A DNA stretch of 64,000 nucleotides from Halobacteria archaeon HArc-gm2 (GTDB lineage Archaea > Halobacteriota > Halobacteria > Halobacteriales > Haloarculaceae), in the NCBI GenBank assembly GCA_025517465.1, contig JAOPKE010000005.1, positions 248,001 to 312,000 on the forward strand. Direction: 5' to 3'. How positions within the stretch are numbered: the first letter of the stretch is position 1; each line of letters starts with the position of its first letter. Below are positions 29,057 through 38,169 of this stretch, piece by piece. Under the pieces are notes generated by a model. The model worked only from the letters and a program-made list of their open reading frames with translations. It had not been told where the DNA came from and searched no databases. Both the position numbers and the translations under genes were made by a program.

Positions 29057-30976
29057 ATGCCTGGTACATTCACTAGCTGGCGGACTATCGTGGCCCTGGC
29101 GGCCGCGGTACTGACGCTGACGGCACCGGCGGTCGCACAGACACACGGCGGCCCGGCACAGGTCGACCACGCGGAGGCCGGCGCCAACGGCTTCACGTGG
29201 GGCAGTGGCGACGGCGGCTTCGGCTGGGGCGCCAACGACTCCGATGGATGGGGCTGGGGCGCCAACGACTCCGATGGATGGGGCTGGGGTGACCACGACG
29301 CGCGAGAGGATACGAGCGACGGGCCGAACGGCGCCGACGCAGAACTTCCGGACGACTCGACAGTCCGGGTCGACGAGGGCGTCTACCACATCGAGTCCGT
29401 CGCGAGTGACAGGGTACTGGACGTCGAGGGAGAAGCCGAACGCAACGGAACCGACGTCGTCCAGTGGGTCGCCCACGACGGCGACAACCAGCGCTGGAGC
29501 GTCGAACACGTCGGCGACGGCGAGTACCGGATCGAGGCGGTGCACTCCGGAAAGGTCCTCGACGCCGCCGCCTGGTCACAAAGGAACGGCGCGACCGTGC
29601 TCCAGTGGGCCTGGCACGGCGGTGACAATCAGCGCTGGCGATTCCACGAGATAGACGACGGCCAGTACGCCATCGAGAACGTCAACAGCGGCAAGGTTCT
29701 CGACGTCCCCTTCGGCTCCGAGCGGAACGGTACGAGCGTCCAGCAGTTGGCATATCACGGTGGCGACAACCAGCTGTTCCGACTCGCCGACGACGAGCCC
29801 GAAGACACCGAGACGGAGACGGAAACCGAGACGGAGACGGAAACCGAGACGGAGACGAACAGTACAGAGACCGAGACGGACGACACCGAGACTGAGGCCG
29901 GGGACACCGAAACGCAGACGGAAACGAACGATACCGAAACGGAGGACGGCACGGAGACAGAAACCGAGATGGACGGGAACGAGACGGAAACCGACACGGA
30001 GACAGAGACCGAGACGGAGTCCGAAACGGAGACAGAGACTGAGACGGAGTCCGAAACGGAAACTGAGACCGAAACGGAGACTGCCACCGATACGGAAACT
30101 GAGACGGAAACCGACACCGAGTCGGAAACTGAGACCGAGACTGACACGGAAACTGAGACGGAGACTGAGACAGAGACCGAAACCGAAACCGACACCGAGA
30201 CTGTGACGGAGACGGAGACGGAGGCCGACGACGGCTCGGACGGGGACGACGAACAGGCCACCGACTGCGACGGGACCGGCGTCGACTCGGACGGCGACGG
30301 GCTGACCGACTGCGAAGAGAGCGAACTCGGGACCGACCCCGAGGACCCGGACACCGACGACGACGGGCTGCCGGACGGGCCGGAAGTCAACGAGAACGCG
30401 CTGCTCCCCGACGCGGACCCGCTCCACTACGACGTCTACGTCGAGATCGACTGGATCGACGACGAGTTCCCCATGACCGACGAGGAACTGGCGAACGTGC
30501 GCGAAGCCCACGCGAACGCGCCCGTCGAGAACCCGGACGGCGAGAACGGCATCGCCGTCCACTTCGTCAGGGACGAGCAGGTCGACCAGCTGGGGACGTT
30601 CCAGCCCGGGGAGTACTACGGGAACTACGCGAACGAGCGCTACCAGTGTGCCGGCTACCACTACGCGGTCGTCACCGACCGGGACCTCGGTGACGCCGCT
30701 GGCTACGGCGGCAACGGCGCCTTCAGCATCATCTCGCCGGTCAGCCAGGACTACGTCTTCATGCACGAACTCGGCCACTCGCTGGGGCTGACCGACGTGT
30801 TCGACGGCATCGACAGCACGCGATACACTGTCGAGGAGTACCCGAGTGCGATGAACTACAACGCCCAGGGCCTCATCGACTACTCGGACGGCACCAACTC
30901 CGAGGTCGACCACGACGACTGGGGGTACATCGACGAGTCCGGGTTCGATCCCGGCTGGGACGGCAACTGCGCGTGA
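29057..30976 (+). CDS. Secreted metzincin-type metalloprotease with ricin-B lectin domain
   Basis: 639 residues. A Sec signal peptide (VALAAAVLTLTAPAVAQT) precedes a W/G-rich stretch containing an exact 30-nt tandem duplication. Residues about 105-245 are a three-lobed ricin-type beta-trefoil with repeated DNQRW or DNQLF, a probable carbohydrate-binding domain. A long Thr-Glu linker (about 245-385) and thrombospondin-3-like calcium repeats (DSDGDGLTDCEESELG) lead to a zinc protease domain. It has HELGHSLGLTD and a downstream Met-turn-like SAMNY. This is presumably a wall- or glycan-targeted extracellular protease. ATG 29057 precedes the signal peptide directly. Confidence 0.88.
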   Translation: MPGTFTSWRTIVALAAAVLTLTAPAVAQTHGGPAQVDHAEAGANGFTWGSGDGGFGWGANDSDGWGWGANDSDGWGWGDHDAREDTSDGPNGADAELPDDSTVRVDEGVYHIESVASDRVLDVEGEAERNGTDVVQWVAHDGDNQRWSVEHVGDGEYRIEAVHSGKVLDAAAWSQRNGATVLQWAWHGGDNQRWRFHEIDDGQYAIENVNSGKVLDVPFGSERNGTSVQQLAYHGGDNQLFRLADDEPEDTETETETETETETETETNSTETETDDTETEAGDTETQTETNDTETEDGTETETEMDGNETETDTETETETESETETETETESETETETETETATDTETETETDTESETETETDTETETETETETETETDTETVTETETEADDGSDGDDEQATDCDGTGVDSDGDGLTDCEESELGTDPEDPDTDDDGLPDGPEVNENALLPDADPLHYDVYVEIDWIDDEFPMTDEELANVREAHANAPVENPDGENGIAVHFVRDEQVDQLGTFQPGEYYGNYANERYQCAGYHYAVVTDRDLGDAAGYGGNGAFSIISPVSQDYVFMHELGHSLGLTDVFDGIDSTRYTVEEYPSAMNYNAQGLIDYSDGTNSEVDHDDWGYIDESGFDPGWDGNCA

Positions 30977-31044
30977 GCGCGGCCTGATCGGCTTCCTTCG
31001 GACTCCGTTTTCTGAGCGCGATGAGACGAGACGCGAGCGGCGCG

Positions 31045-32163
31045 TCAGGACGTCTCTGTGTCGGTCTCGGCCTCGAAGCGCAACGTCACGACGCTCCCGT
31101 GCGGTTCGTTCTCGCCGAAGGAGACTTCGCCGCCGGACTCGGTCACGATCCAGTTAACGATCCAGAGGCCGAGGCCGCTGCCGTGTTCGAGCGGGGTCTC
31201 GTACCCCCGTTCCAGCACGTTCACTTCGGCCGCCGGGATGCCCGGACCGTCGTCGGCGACGCGAACTTCCACGAACGCCTCGCCGTCGCGGATGACGCGA
31301 CTGGCGTCTATCTCTACGGACGGGCGCTCGGCGTCGTTGTGTTCGACCGCGTTCTCCACGACGTGTTCGACCGCCAGGTCGACGAGCGGGTGCGCGGTGA
31401 CGCGAGCGCGTTCCGGCGTCGCGACTTCCGCATCGACGGCGTCGTAGGACTGCTGCACGCGGTCTCCGACGGATTCGACGACGGGCTTCAGGTCGACGGC
31501 CTGTCGCTCCGTGGACTCCTCGCGGAGCATCTGTTCGATGGACTTGGCGTGTTCGCCGAGCGCGGCGAGGGCGTCGGCCCGGTCCTTGATCGCGTCGACG
31601 TGTTCGCCGTCCGCCCGTCCGTTCTGCGCGATGAGTTCGGCGCGCCCGCTGATCACGTTGGCCCCGTTGCGGATGTCGTGGCGGAGGATCCGGTTCACGA
31701 CGGAGAGTTGCCTGCTCAGTCGTGACGACCGGTCGCGCTCGACGGCGACCGCCTCGCGAGCCCACCGCTGTCTCGTGTCGTAGATTCCGACGACGAACCC
31801 GGCGACGGAACCGATCGAGACGGCGTCGCCGACGACGAACAGCACGTCGTCCAGCACGACTCCTTTCGCCTGCTGGTAGATGACGATCAACATCGCGCCG
31901 GCCCCCAGGACGGCGCTGCCGACGAGACACCAGACTCCGACGCGGAGGACCGCCCACCCGGACACCTCAGACTGCCAGAGCCAGATTCCGCCCGCGACCA
32001 GCCCCAGCGAGAGGATCATCGGAATGAAGATCCCGGAGAGGAAGGTGACGAAGTTCTCGTCGTCACGGAACACGTGGACGACGTGGAGTGCGACCAACCC
32101 GAGGCCGGATCCGAAGACGACGAGCAGTCCGAGTGCCTCCTTGGTCCGTTCAGATGTCGTCAC
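31045..32163 (-). CDS. Membrane sensor histidine kinase
   Basis: 372 residues. Four N-terminal membrane helices lie at about 11-31, 41-63, 71-95 and 105-127. The HisKA H-box is RILRHDIRNGANV with His near 162. HATPase_c motifs are HVVENAVEHN (N box), VADDGPGIP (G1) and GSGLGLWIVNWIV (G2). No separate sensor domain is visible, so the signal is probably sensed in or at the membrane. No response regulator gene is adjacent; partners are unknown, as is common for haloarchaeal orphan kinases. Confidence 0.9.
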   Translation of the reverse strand: MTTSERTKEALGLLVVFGSGLGLVALHVVHVFRDDENFVTFLSGIFIPMILSLGLVAGGIWLWQSEVSGWAVLRVGVWCLVGSAVLGAGAMLIVIYQQAKGVVLDDVLFVVGDAVSIGSVAGFVVGIYDTRQRWAREAVAVERDRSSRLSRQLSVVNRILRHDIRNGANVISGRAELIAQNGRADGEHVDAIKDRADALAALGEHAKSIEQMLREESTERQAVDLKPVVESVGDRVQQSYDAVDAEVATPERARVTAHPLVDLAVEHVVENAVEHNDAERPSVEIDASRVIRDGEAFVEVRVADDGPGIPAAEVNVLERGYETPLEHGSGLGLWIVNWIVTESGGEVSFGENEPHGSVVTLRFEAETDTETS

Positions 32164-32284
32164 GCATTATTATCGACCCACCGACCGAGTAAAAATGTAC
32201 CCCCTGCCCGTACTTTCGAACGTATCGCTCGACGACGGAATGGCCGAACGCCACTCGTTCACCGCCGTCGACCGGACCGGCGCG

Positions 32285-32521
32285 TCAGTTCTCACGCGCC
32301 GCGTTGGCGAGCCTGTCGAGGCCGAGCGTCGCCAGAAAGAAGACGACGCCAACGTACAGTAACGAGCGAGAGTCGGTGACGAACCGACTGACGAGGGCGT
32401 TCCCGTACCCCATCGCGGTGCTGAGAAAACCGAGTATCGACGTCGTCCACCCGAGTCCCGTGAATCCCGCGAGTTGATCGAGTGCGTCGCGGTCTGGTCG
32501 CGGTATCGCCTCCAGGTCCAT
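32285..32521 (-). CDS. Small membrane protein (78 aa)
   Basis: MDLEAIPRPDRDALDQLAGFTG leads into two hydrophobic segments (WTTSILGFLSTAMGYGNAL and LLYVGVVFFLATLGLDRL), ending in REN. No family is recognised. It is separated from the kinase gene by 121 bp, so co-transcription is uncertain. Confidence 0.6.
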   Translation of the reverse strand: MDLEAIPRPDRDALDQLAGFTGLGWTTSILGFLSTAMGYGNALVSRFVTDSRSLLYVGVVFFLATLGLDRLANAAREN

Positions 32522-32899
32522 GGGATTTCACTCTCAGGTCCGGGGATATTCTTTCCCGTTGTGGGGGGTAAGGGGTCCGCAATCGAGAGATAACTGAGCC
32601 CTCATGGCAACCAGTCGCAGCTATCGAGCAGTTACTCGCTCACCAGCCGGTGTGGAGGCGGTGAACGCGAGTGTACTACCTGCCCCGTTCGTCAGACGCT
32701 CCCGCTCGTCGGACGTTTCCGTCGGTCTCCGGGACGTTGAAAGGCGGAATCGAGGGTCGCTCGAACGCGCTCGTTCACCGGCGAGAACGGCGGACGTCGT
32801 GGCGGTCGCTCCCTCGTCGGTGGGCGTCCTTGCAAATGCCGCCGTCGTCGACGTTCCACTCCTCGGAACCTCCGAGAGATCGGACTCCACTGGGGTCCT
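32522..32899. other. Spacer with only unconvincing ORFs
   Basis: Frames of 89-151 codons exist on both strands. Their composition (Ser, Arg, Thr, Val-rich) is that of shadow frames, and none has a motif or promoter. No hairpin cluster is seen. I regard it as non-coding or decayed. Confidence 0.45.
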
Positions 32900-34639
32900 T
32901 CAGTTACCGTTCTTGAAGGTCCTCGTTTCGGTATCTATGAGGCCGCTTTCGGTCGTCACCCGTAGCGTGACGGTCTGGGTCTCACACGGTTCGAGCCAGA
33001 TCTCCACGCTGGAACGATTGTGTTCGAAGGTCCCGTCCCCATCGACGTCCCACTCGTAGGAAGCGATGGTCGCGTTCGTCGCGGCGGACTCGTCATTGTA
33101 CGCGAACCCCGAAAACGCCTGGTCGTTGCCGACTTCCTCTCGGAACGTGATGTTTGCCTCGACGGATGGCTCCGGGTTGGCCCGCTCGTGGACGCCGTCA
33201 GAGGGTCTGTTATCCTGACCGGGCCGGTTCGTCGACGCTTCGAGCGCGTGCAAGTCCGCAGACAGCCGACCGGCGTGGAGTCCCGACTCGTAGAAGGGAA
33301 GGTACAACTGGCCGTCCGCTACCGACGGCGCCTGCGCAGCGGTGTTGATCTTGGGCCCCTCCGCAAAGCTGTGGCCCCATTCCTGGGCGCCATCGCTCAC
33401 GTCGACGGCGAACACCGCGGGGATCGAGTAGTCCGGTCCGTCTTCTCTCGTCTCTCCCGACTCTGGGAGGGCCATCGCACCGACGTAAACGCTGTCGTTC
33501 GCGACGGTGGGCCCACCGATGAGTTCGCCGACGGGTGGCGAAAATCGCCACGCCTGGGCCCCGGTGTCGCCGTCGAGTCGAACGACCGCTGTCCCGTTTG
33601 CTTGCTGGTCGACAGTCAGGAATACGCCACCGTCACCGACCGTGACTGATTCGCTCACCGACGTCGCGTTCGGAAGAGTCCGGTTCCACTGGACCGAGCC
33701 GTCGGCCGTCGAGAACGCGGCGGTACGGACGCCGTCGTCTGAATCTGCAACCGCGTAGATGGCTCCCTCGGTGACGGCGAACCCGGCCCTGGACGACATA
33801 CCGGTCGAATCGGCAGTCCACAGCCGTTCACGCGTCTCGGTATCGTAGGCGACGAGGTCGCCGTCGGAAGCGACGAAGACCGTGCCGTTCGCGATGCCGA
33901 GCAGGCGGTCGGCCCGCACCGACCACGTCGTCTCGCCGGTCTCCGGGTCGAGCGCGACCAGGGATTCGGAACCGACGGTCTTGTTCGCCGACGTCCGATT
34001 CTCGATATCGAGGGCCTCGGGCCCCTCTATCGCGTACAGTTCGCCACCGTGGAACATCGGGGCCGACGGCCAGTCGACCGACTCGTTTCGTACCCACTCG
34101 ACCGCTCCGGTCTCGGCGTCCAGGGCGTAGAGCCCGCCGTCGCCGTTCCGGTCCACGTAGGCGAGGTTCGGCGGCAGGAACGCCGTCGTCGAGACGTAGA
34201 CGGTGCCGTCGACGACGGTCGGTGCGCCGCTCGGATCGCCGATGTCGGTGCGTTCCCACTGTTCTTCCCCGGTGGCGGCGTCGTAGGCGACGACAGAACC
34301 GTTTATCTTGTAGCTGTCCCGTTCGGTAAGGACCGGGAGGTAGGCGGTGCCGTTCGCGACTGTCGGCGCCCCTGTCGGGATACCTCTCAACCCACCGTGC
34401 CAACTGTGTTTTCCGTACGGCTCGGGGCCATCGGCCGTCGTCGCGGCCGTTTGACCGTTGTTCGCACGGTACGTCGGCCAGGACTCGTCGGAGGGCTGTG
34501 CGCCCGTCTCGGTTTCGTTCGTCTGGGTCGATCCCGTCGGCTGTGCAAATGCACTTGCGGGGAGCCCGGCGACGACTGCCGACGCCAGGAGGGCCACCGC
34601 GAGCGCGACTGCCGTGAGAGCGCGTGTCTGTGATCTCAT
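32900..34639 (-). CDS. Exported PQQ-type beta-propeller protein, paralogue 1
   Basis: 579 residues. A Sec signal peptide (LTAVALAVALLASAVVAGLPASAFAQ) and a Thr/Glu spacer are followed by BamB-like repeats. These are seen as VVAYDAATGEEQWER, LYALDAETGAVEWVR, LVALDPETGETTWS and FSTADGSVQWN. The blades follow the AxDxxTGxxxW pattern of PQQ-like WD propellers. The last 90 residues form a PKD-like beta-sandwich (SYEWDVDGDGTFEHN). It is probably an extracellular or surface scaffold; PQQ catalytic residues cannot be assigned. The paralogue at 35863-37710 has the same layout. Confidence 0.85.
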   Translation of the reverse strand: MRSQTRALTAVALAVALLASAVVAGLPASAFAQPTGSTQTNETETGAQPSDESWPTYRANNGQTAATTADGPEPYGKHSWHGGLRGIPTGAPTVANGTAYLPVLTERDSYKINGSVVAYDAATGEEQWERTDIGDPSGAPTVVDGTVYVSTTAFLPPNLAYVDRNGDGGLYALDAETGAVEWVRNESVDWPSAPMFHGGELYAIEGPEALDIENRTSANKTVGSESLVALDPETGETTWSVRADRLLGIANGTVFVASDGDLVAYDTETRERLWTADSTGMSSRAGFAVTEGAIYAVADSDDGVRTAAFSTADGSVQWNRTLPNATSVSESVTVGDGGVFLTVDQQANGTAVVRLDGDTGAQAWRFSPPVGELIGGPTVANDSVYVGAMALPESGETREDGPDYSIPAVFAVDVSDGAQEWGHSFAEGPKINTAAQAPSVADGQLYLPFYESGLHAGRLSADLHALEASTNRPGQDNRPSDGVHERANPEPSVEANITFREEVGNDQAFSGFAYNDESAATNATIASYEWDVDGDGTFEHNRSSVEIWLEPCETQTVTLRVTTESGLIDTETRTFKNGN

Positions 34640-34718
34640 AGTGAATGCGTCCGGACGGATTATCCGCGGGGACGGAGGGGACCGCCCGTCAGGCGCGCGT
34701 TCACGACAGGTCGTTTTC

Positions 34719-34737
34719 CTTATTGAGATAATATGAG
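34719..34737 (-). promoter_or_regulatory. AT-rich upstream motif of paralogue 1
   Basis: CTTATTGAGATAATATGAG (plus strand) lies about 80 nt before the start codon. It resembles CTTATACTGAGGATAAG at 37801-37817, which lies about 90 nt before paralogue 2. It could be a shared TATA or operator region. Confidence 0.4.
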
Positions 34738-34804
34738 GCTTAATTCGAGGTTTAGTGCGGGGGAAACCTTCGACTGGAACCGCTCGCTGGTCGTCGCCGC
34801 CCCG

Positions 34805-35671
34805 TTAGGCCCACAGATCGTCGAAGGTCCGGTACGAGAGGTACGCGGCGTCGCGCGCAGAGAGGTAATCGGCCTCCTCGACCCAGGAGAGGCACTCCCG
34901 CATCGTGGACGTACTGTCGAGCCACGGGTAGTCCGACCCGAGCATGAGCCGTTCCGGACCGAACCACTCCAGGAGGTTCGTGACGTACCCCTCGACGTTC
35001 GCGTACGGCCAGGGCTCCCCCGACGTGCGGGGAATCGAACTCACCTTGACGTAGGCGTTGTCCCGCTCGGCGAGCGCCGCGAAGTCGGTCCACGGCGCGT
35101 CGTCGGGGTCGGTGTCGTCGTCCGGCCACGCCATGTGCTCGACGACGATGGGCACGTCAGGGTGGGCGTCGGCGACGTCGGCGAGCACGGAGAGCTGTTC
35201 GGGCTTCGGGAGGACGAAGACGGCCCCGTCTTGCGCGGCGAGTTCGTCGTACAGCGGGTCGAGCGCGTCGTCGGCGACCCAGTCCGCGTCGCGGTTCATC
35301 TCGCCCGGCGTCGGCCCGTACTCGAAGCAGGCGTGGAAGCGCACCCCGAGCATCCGCTCGTGGCCCGTCACGCGCCGGACGTGGCGTCGCTGGTCCGCCT
35401 CGTCGCCGAAGTACTCCGCCACGCCGACGCCCCAGAGGCGGTCGGGGTGGGCCTCGATTGCCCGCAGCGTGTACTCGTTGGCCCGCTCGCCGCGGCCGTA
35501 GATGGACGTGGGCAAGAGGACGCCCTCGTCGACGTCGGCGGCGTCCATGTCGGCGATCAGGTCGGTGTGGGTGTAGGGGCCCTCCCACTCCGGCGGCATG
35601 TCGGCGCTGTACCAGGGCAACTCGGCGGTGTCGTGACCCCACGCGTGGGTGTGTGTGTCGACGAGGCGCAT
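34805..35671 (-). CDS. Amidohydrolase-2 family TIM-barrel hydrolase
   Basis: 288 residues. It starts MRLVDTHTHAWG, the HxH metal-binding start of the family. GVRFHACFEYGP, VVEHMAWPDDD (His ligand) and GSDYPWLDSTST (Asp ligand near the end) follow. Family members act on lactones and cyclic acids (COG3618) or decarboxylate aromatic acids; the substrate here is unknown. The ATG at 35671 is supported by CACTTTTTAC at 35695-35704, placing it 28 nt downstream; an in-frame ATG at 35689 is too close to that box. It sits between the two propeller genes. Confidence 0.85.
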   Translation of the reverse strand: MRLVDTHTHAWGHDTAELPWYSADMPPEWEGPYTHTDLIADMDAADVDEGVLLPTSIYGRGERANEYTLRAIEAHPDRLWGVGVAEYFGDEADQRRHVRRVTGHERMLGVRFHACFEYGPTPGEMNRDADWVADDALDPLYDELAAQDGAVFVLPKPEQLSVLADVADAHPDVPIVVEHMAWPDDDTDPDDAPWTDFAALAERDNAYVKVSSIPRTSGEPWPYANVEGYVTNLLEWFGPERLMLGSDYPWLDSTSTMRECLSWVEEADYLSARDAAYLSYRTFDDLWA

Positions 35672-35689
35672 ACGATCCACCTGGGTCAT

Positions 35690-35862
35690 GTGGCGTAAAA
35701 AGTGTATCCGAGAGCGGAGGGCGTACCCGCGAACAGTCGGACCCGCAGTCCTCCGTGAGCGCCAGCGAGTTGATGAACTGGGGGGCGGACGCTCCGCACA
35801 CTCGGAGAAGTGACCGTCGACGGTGACCCGTGAGAAGGGGCTTCTCGACCGGGCCGTGACGC
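35690..35862. other. Amidohydrolase / propeller-2 spacer
   Basis: It holds the amidohydrolase TATA box at 35695-35704 (minus strand) and otherwise shows no gene. Confidence 0.45.
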
Positions 35863-37710
35863 TCAGCCGTTGGTGAGAACGACTGCCGTCGTGTCAGTCG
35901 CTCCCGCGGCGGTGGTTACCCGGAGCGTGACGGTCCGGGACCTGCACGGTTCGACGGTCACATCGATCTGCTCACCTGTGGATTCGAAGGTACCGTCGTC
36001 GTCGACGTCCCACTCGAAGGTAGAGATATTGCCGCGATTGATCGACGACGTGCTCGCGTTCAACACGACCGTTTTGTTCTCGCCGAACTCGTCGTCGGGG
36101 TTCGTCTCGGTCGTGGAGATCACTGCCCTGGGCGCCGTATCCTCCTCGAAGAACCCGTCCGATGGCAGGTGCTCCTCGTCGGGCGGCGTCGACGAACTAC
36201 TCAGGACCTGGAACGCCGCGCTGCTATCCTGTGGATACACTGTGTCACCGTGCGAGAGCACGTAGAGTTCGCCATCGACGACAGTCGGCGTCTCGTAGGT
36301 AGTGGAGCGATAGGTGAACGAACCGGCGGCGTATCCCCACAGTTGGTCGCCGCTCTGCCGGTCGATTGCGTAGAGAACGGCACTCGGCGGTTCGTCGGCT
36401 TCACCCGGCTCGCCGGCCTCTGTGAGCGCGTTCCCTGCGACGTACACGGTGTCGTTGGCGATCGACGGGGCGCCGTACAGGCCGCGCGTCGGTGGTTCGA
36501 AGCGCCACTCTTTGGCTCCGGTGGCCGCGTCGAGGCGGACAAGGGCGCCCCCGTCGTACGACAGGCCGCTCTCGTTCTCGGCGACGACGAACACGTCACC
36601 GTCCGAGACGGCCGGCCCGTTCACGGAACTCGCGTCGCTCGCGATTTCGGCGTCCCACAGCACGGACCCGTCCGCGGTCGAGAACGCGTACGTCCTCGCC
36701 GCGTCGGCGGATTCGTTACTCACCGCGTAGATCGTTTCGGCCGTCAACGTCGCCGTCCCGAAGTTCACGTTCTCGGGAGAGGTGGTACGCCACAGCTCGT
36801 CGCCAGTCACTGCGTCGGCGGCGACCAGGCTACCGCCGGCCGTCGTATAGGCAGTCCCGTTCGTGACACCGATGAACTGGTCTGCGGCCGCTGACCAGCG
36901 CCGCTCACCGGTCTCGGAATCGTACGCGACGACGTCGTCGTCGGCCCACGCGTAGACGGTGTCACCGCTGACACCGACGAGGTCGTCTGCTTCGACGGCC
37001 CACAGCGTCTCACCGGTGGCAGGGTCCAGCGAGACGACCGAACTTTCGCCGATGGTCGGTGACGTCGTCCGCCCCGATCGATTCTCGACGTCGACCGTGT
37101 CGGGCCCTCGCGTCGCGTAGAGTCGGTCGTTCTCGGACACGACCGTCCCGTGCCAGATTTCGGTCTCGTTCCGGACCCACTCGGTTTCACCCGTCTCCGA
37201 ATCGAGCGCGTACAGGCCGCCCTCGCCGTCCTCGGGGTCCATCGACGTGCTCCGCGGCACCTCCGCGCTGGTGGCGACGTAGACGGTGTCGTTGACGACC
37301 GTCGGTGACCCACCGGGAATACCGAGCCCGGTTCGGTCCCACTGGAGGGAGCCGGATTCGACATCGTACGCCGCGACCGCACCGACTTTCGTGTCGATGG
37401 TGCGTTCGGTGGCGACGCCGACGTACGCCGTACCGTCGACTATCGTCGGGTCGTCAGTCGGTTCGCCCGTAAAGCTATCACTCCAGGCGGGGGACGCGTA
37501 CGGCGCAGGGCCGTCGTCAGTCGTCACCGTTGACGCACCGGAACCGGCGCTGAACGCCGACGTAGTCTCGTCGGCCGAGACCGACGAGTTGTCGGACTGT
37601 TCGACTTCGGACTGGGCGAACCCCTGCGTCGACGCAGCGACGCTCACCGTCGATATCAGTACTGCCAGTGCGACTGCCGCTACGATGGAGGATCTGAGTC
37701 GTTGTCTCAT
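35863..37710 (-). CDS. Exported PQQ-type beta-propeller protein, paralogue 2
   Basis: 615 residues with a signal peptide (VAAVALAVLISTVSVAASTQGFAQ). Repeats include VAAYDVESGSLQWDR, LYALDSETGETEWVR, VVSLDPATGETLWA, VVAYDSETGERRWS and FSTADGSVLWD. A C-terminal PKD-like domain (TFEWDVDDDGTFES) ends VVLTNG. The domain order and C-terminal phrase (RTVTLRVTT) match paralogue 1, so an ancient tandem duplication is likely. The role is probably extracellular binding or scaffolding. Confidence 0.85.
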   Translation of the reverse strand: MRQRLRSSIVAAVALAVLISTVSVAASTQGFAQSEVEQSDNSSVSADETTSAFSAGSGASTVTTDDGPAPYASPAWSDSFTGEPTDDPTIVDGTAYVGVATERTIDTKVGAVAAYDVESGSLQWDRTGLGIPGGSPTVVNDTVYVATSAEVPRSTSMDPEDGEGGLYALDSETGETEWVRNETEIWHGTVVSENDRLYATRGPDTVDVENRSGRTTSPTIGESSVVSLDPATGETLWAVEADDLVGVSGDTVYAWADDDVVAYDSETGERRWSAAADQFIGVTNGTAYTTAGGSLVAADAVTGDELWRTTSPENVNFGTATLTAETIYAVSNESADAARTYAFSTADGSVLWDAEIASDASSVNGPAVSDGDVFVVAENESGLSYDGGALVRLDAATGAKEWRFEPPTRGLYGAPSIANDTVYVAGNALTEAGEPGEADEPPSAVLYAIDRQSGDQLWGYAAGSFTYRSTTYETPTVVDGELYVLSHGDTVYPQDSSAAFQVLSSSSTPPDEEHLPSDGFFEEDTAPRAVISTTETNPDDEFGENKTVVLNASTSSINRGNISTFEWDVDDDGTFESTGEQIDVTVEPCRSRTVTLRVTTAAGATDTTAVVLTNG

Positions 37711-37800
37711 GGATATCGGTCATCAGCAGGGGCCGAGCGGTGCCTCTCCCGACACGAGGACCTGCATGATGCGGGCGGGTATCCGAATTTTGCACAGTTA

Positions 37801-37817
37801 CTTATACTGAGGATAAG
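37801..37817 (-). promoter_or_regulatory. AT-rich upstream palindrome of paralogue 2
   Basis: CTTATACTGAGGATAAG (arms CTTAT/ATAAG) lies about 90 nt before the ATG at 37710. GTATAAG within the minus-strand reading is also a TATA candidate. It resembles the motif at 34719. Confidence 0.4.
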
Positions 37818-37972
37818 ACGACGGGTGGCGAACGATCTGGCATTAATCTCGAATTTATCGACTGGGAACGACTCGCTTTCCAGTGTGATGCGTCTCGCGG
37901 TGGGATTTCTGACGGGGCCGTTCCCTTCCTCACTCGCCCGAATTTCCAAGAGCTTCGCTTTGCTCAGCTATT

Positions 37973-38169
37973 ACCTGCTCACGGGTCACTTCGTTCCCCG
38001 TTCGCTATTCGTGAGAGCCTCACTACGTTCGCGACCCACCTTCTCACGGGTCGCTCCGCTCCCCGTTCGCCATTCGTGAGAGCCTCACTACGTTCGCGAC
38101 CCACCTGCTCACGGGTCGCTCCGCTCCCCGTTCGCTATTCGTGAGAGCCTCACTACGTTCGGCTCTCAC
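37973..38169 (-). repeat. Three-unit, 65-bp hairpin array at the 3' end of carA
   Basis: Units begin at about 37981, 38046 and 38111 (exact 65-bp period). Read on the minus strand, each unit holds two hairpins. One is capped by GAACGTAGTGA (38020-38030, 38085-38095, 38150-38160). The other is capped by GAACGAAGTGA or GAGCGGAGCGA (37986-37996, 38051-38061, 38116-38126) on a CGGG/CCCG stem. The last hairpin (38141-38169, 9-bp stem GTGAGAGCC/GGCTCTCAC) overlaps the carA stop codon. The same family recurs at 52995-53230. Confidence 0.85.

Noticed and set aside
29755-30390. A Ser-Val repeat protein on the minus strand
   Set aside because: It is the reverse frame of the Thr-Glu linker of the metalloprotease; the alternating SV pattern follows directly from the GAGAC repeats.
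32604-33059. Possible gene in the kinase/propeller spacer
   Set aside because: It overlaps the propeller C-terminus in antisense, has a Ser/Val/Arg-rich composition and no promoter.
37973-38169. CRISPR array
   Set aside because: The units abut without variable spacers, are palindromic twice per unit, and no cas genes are present.
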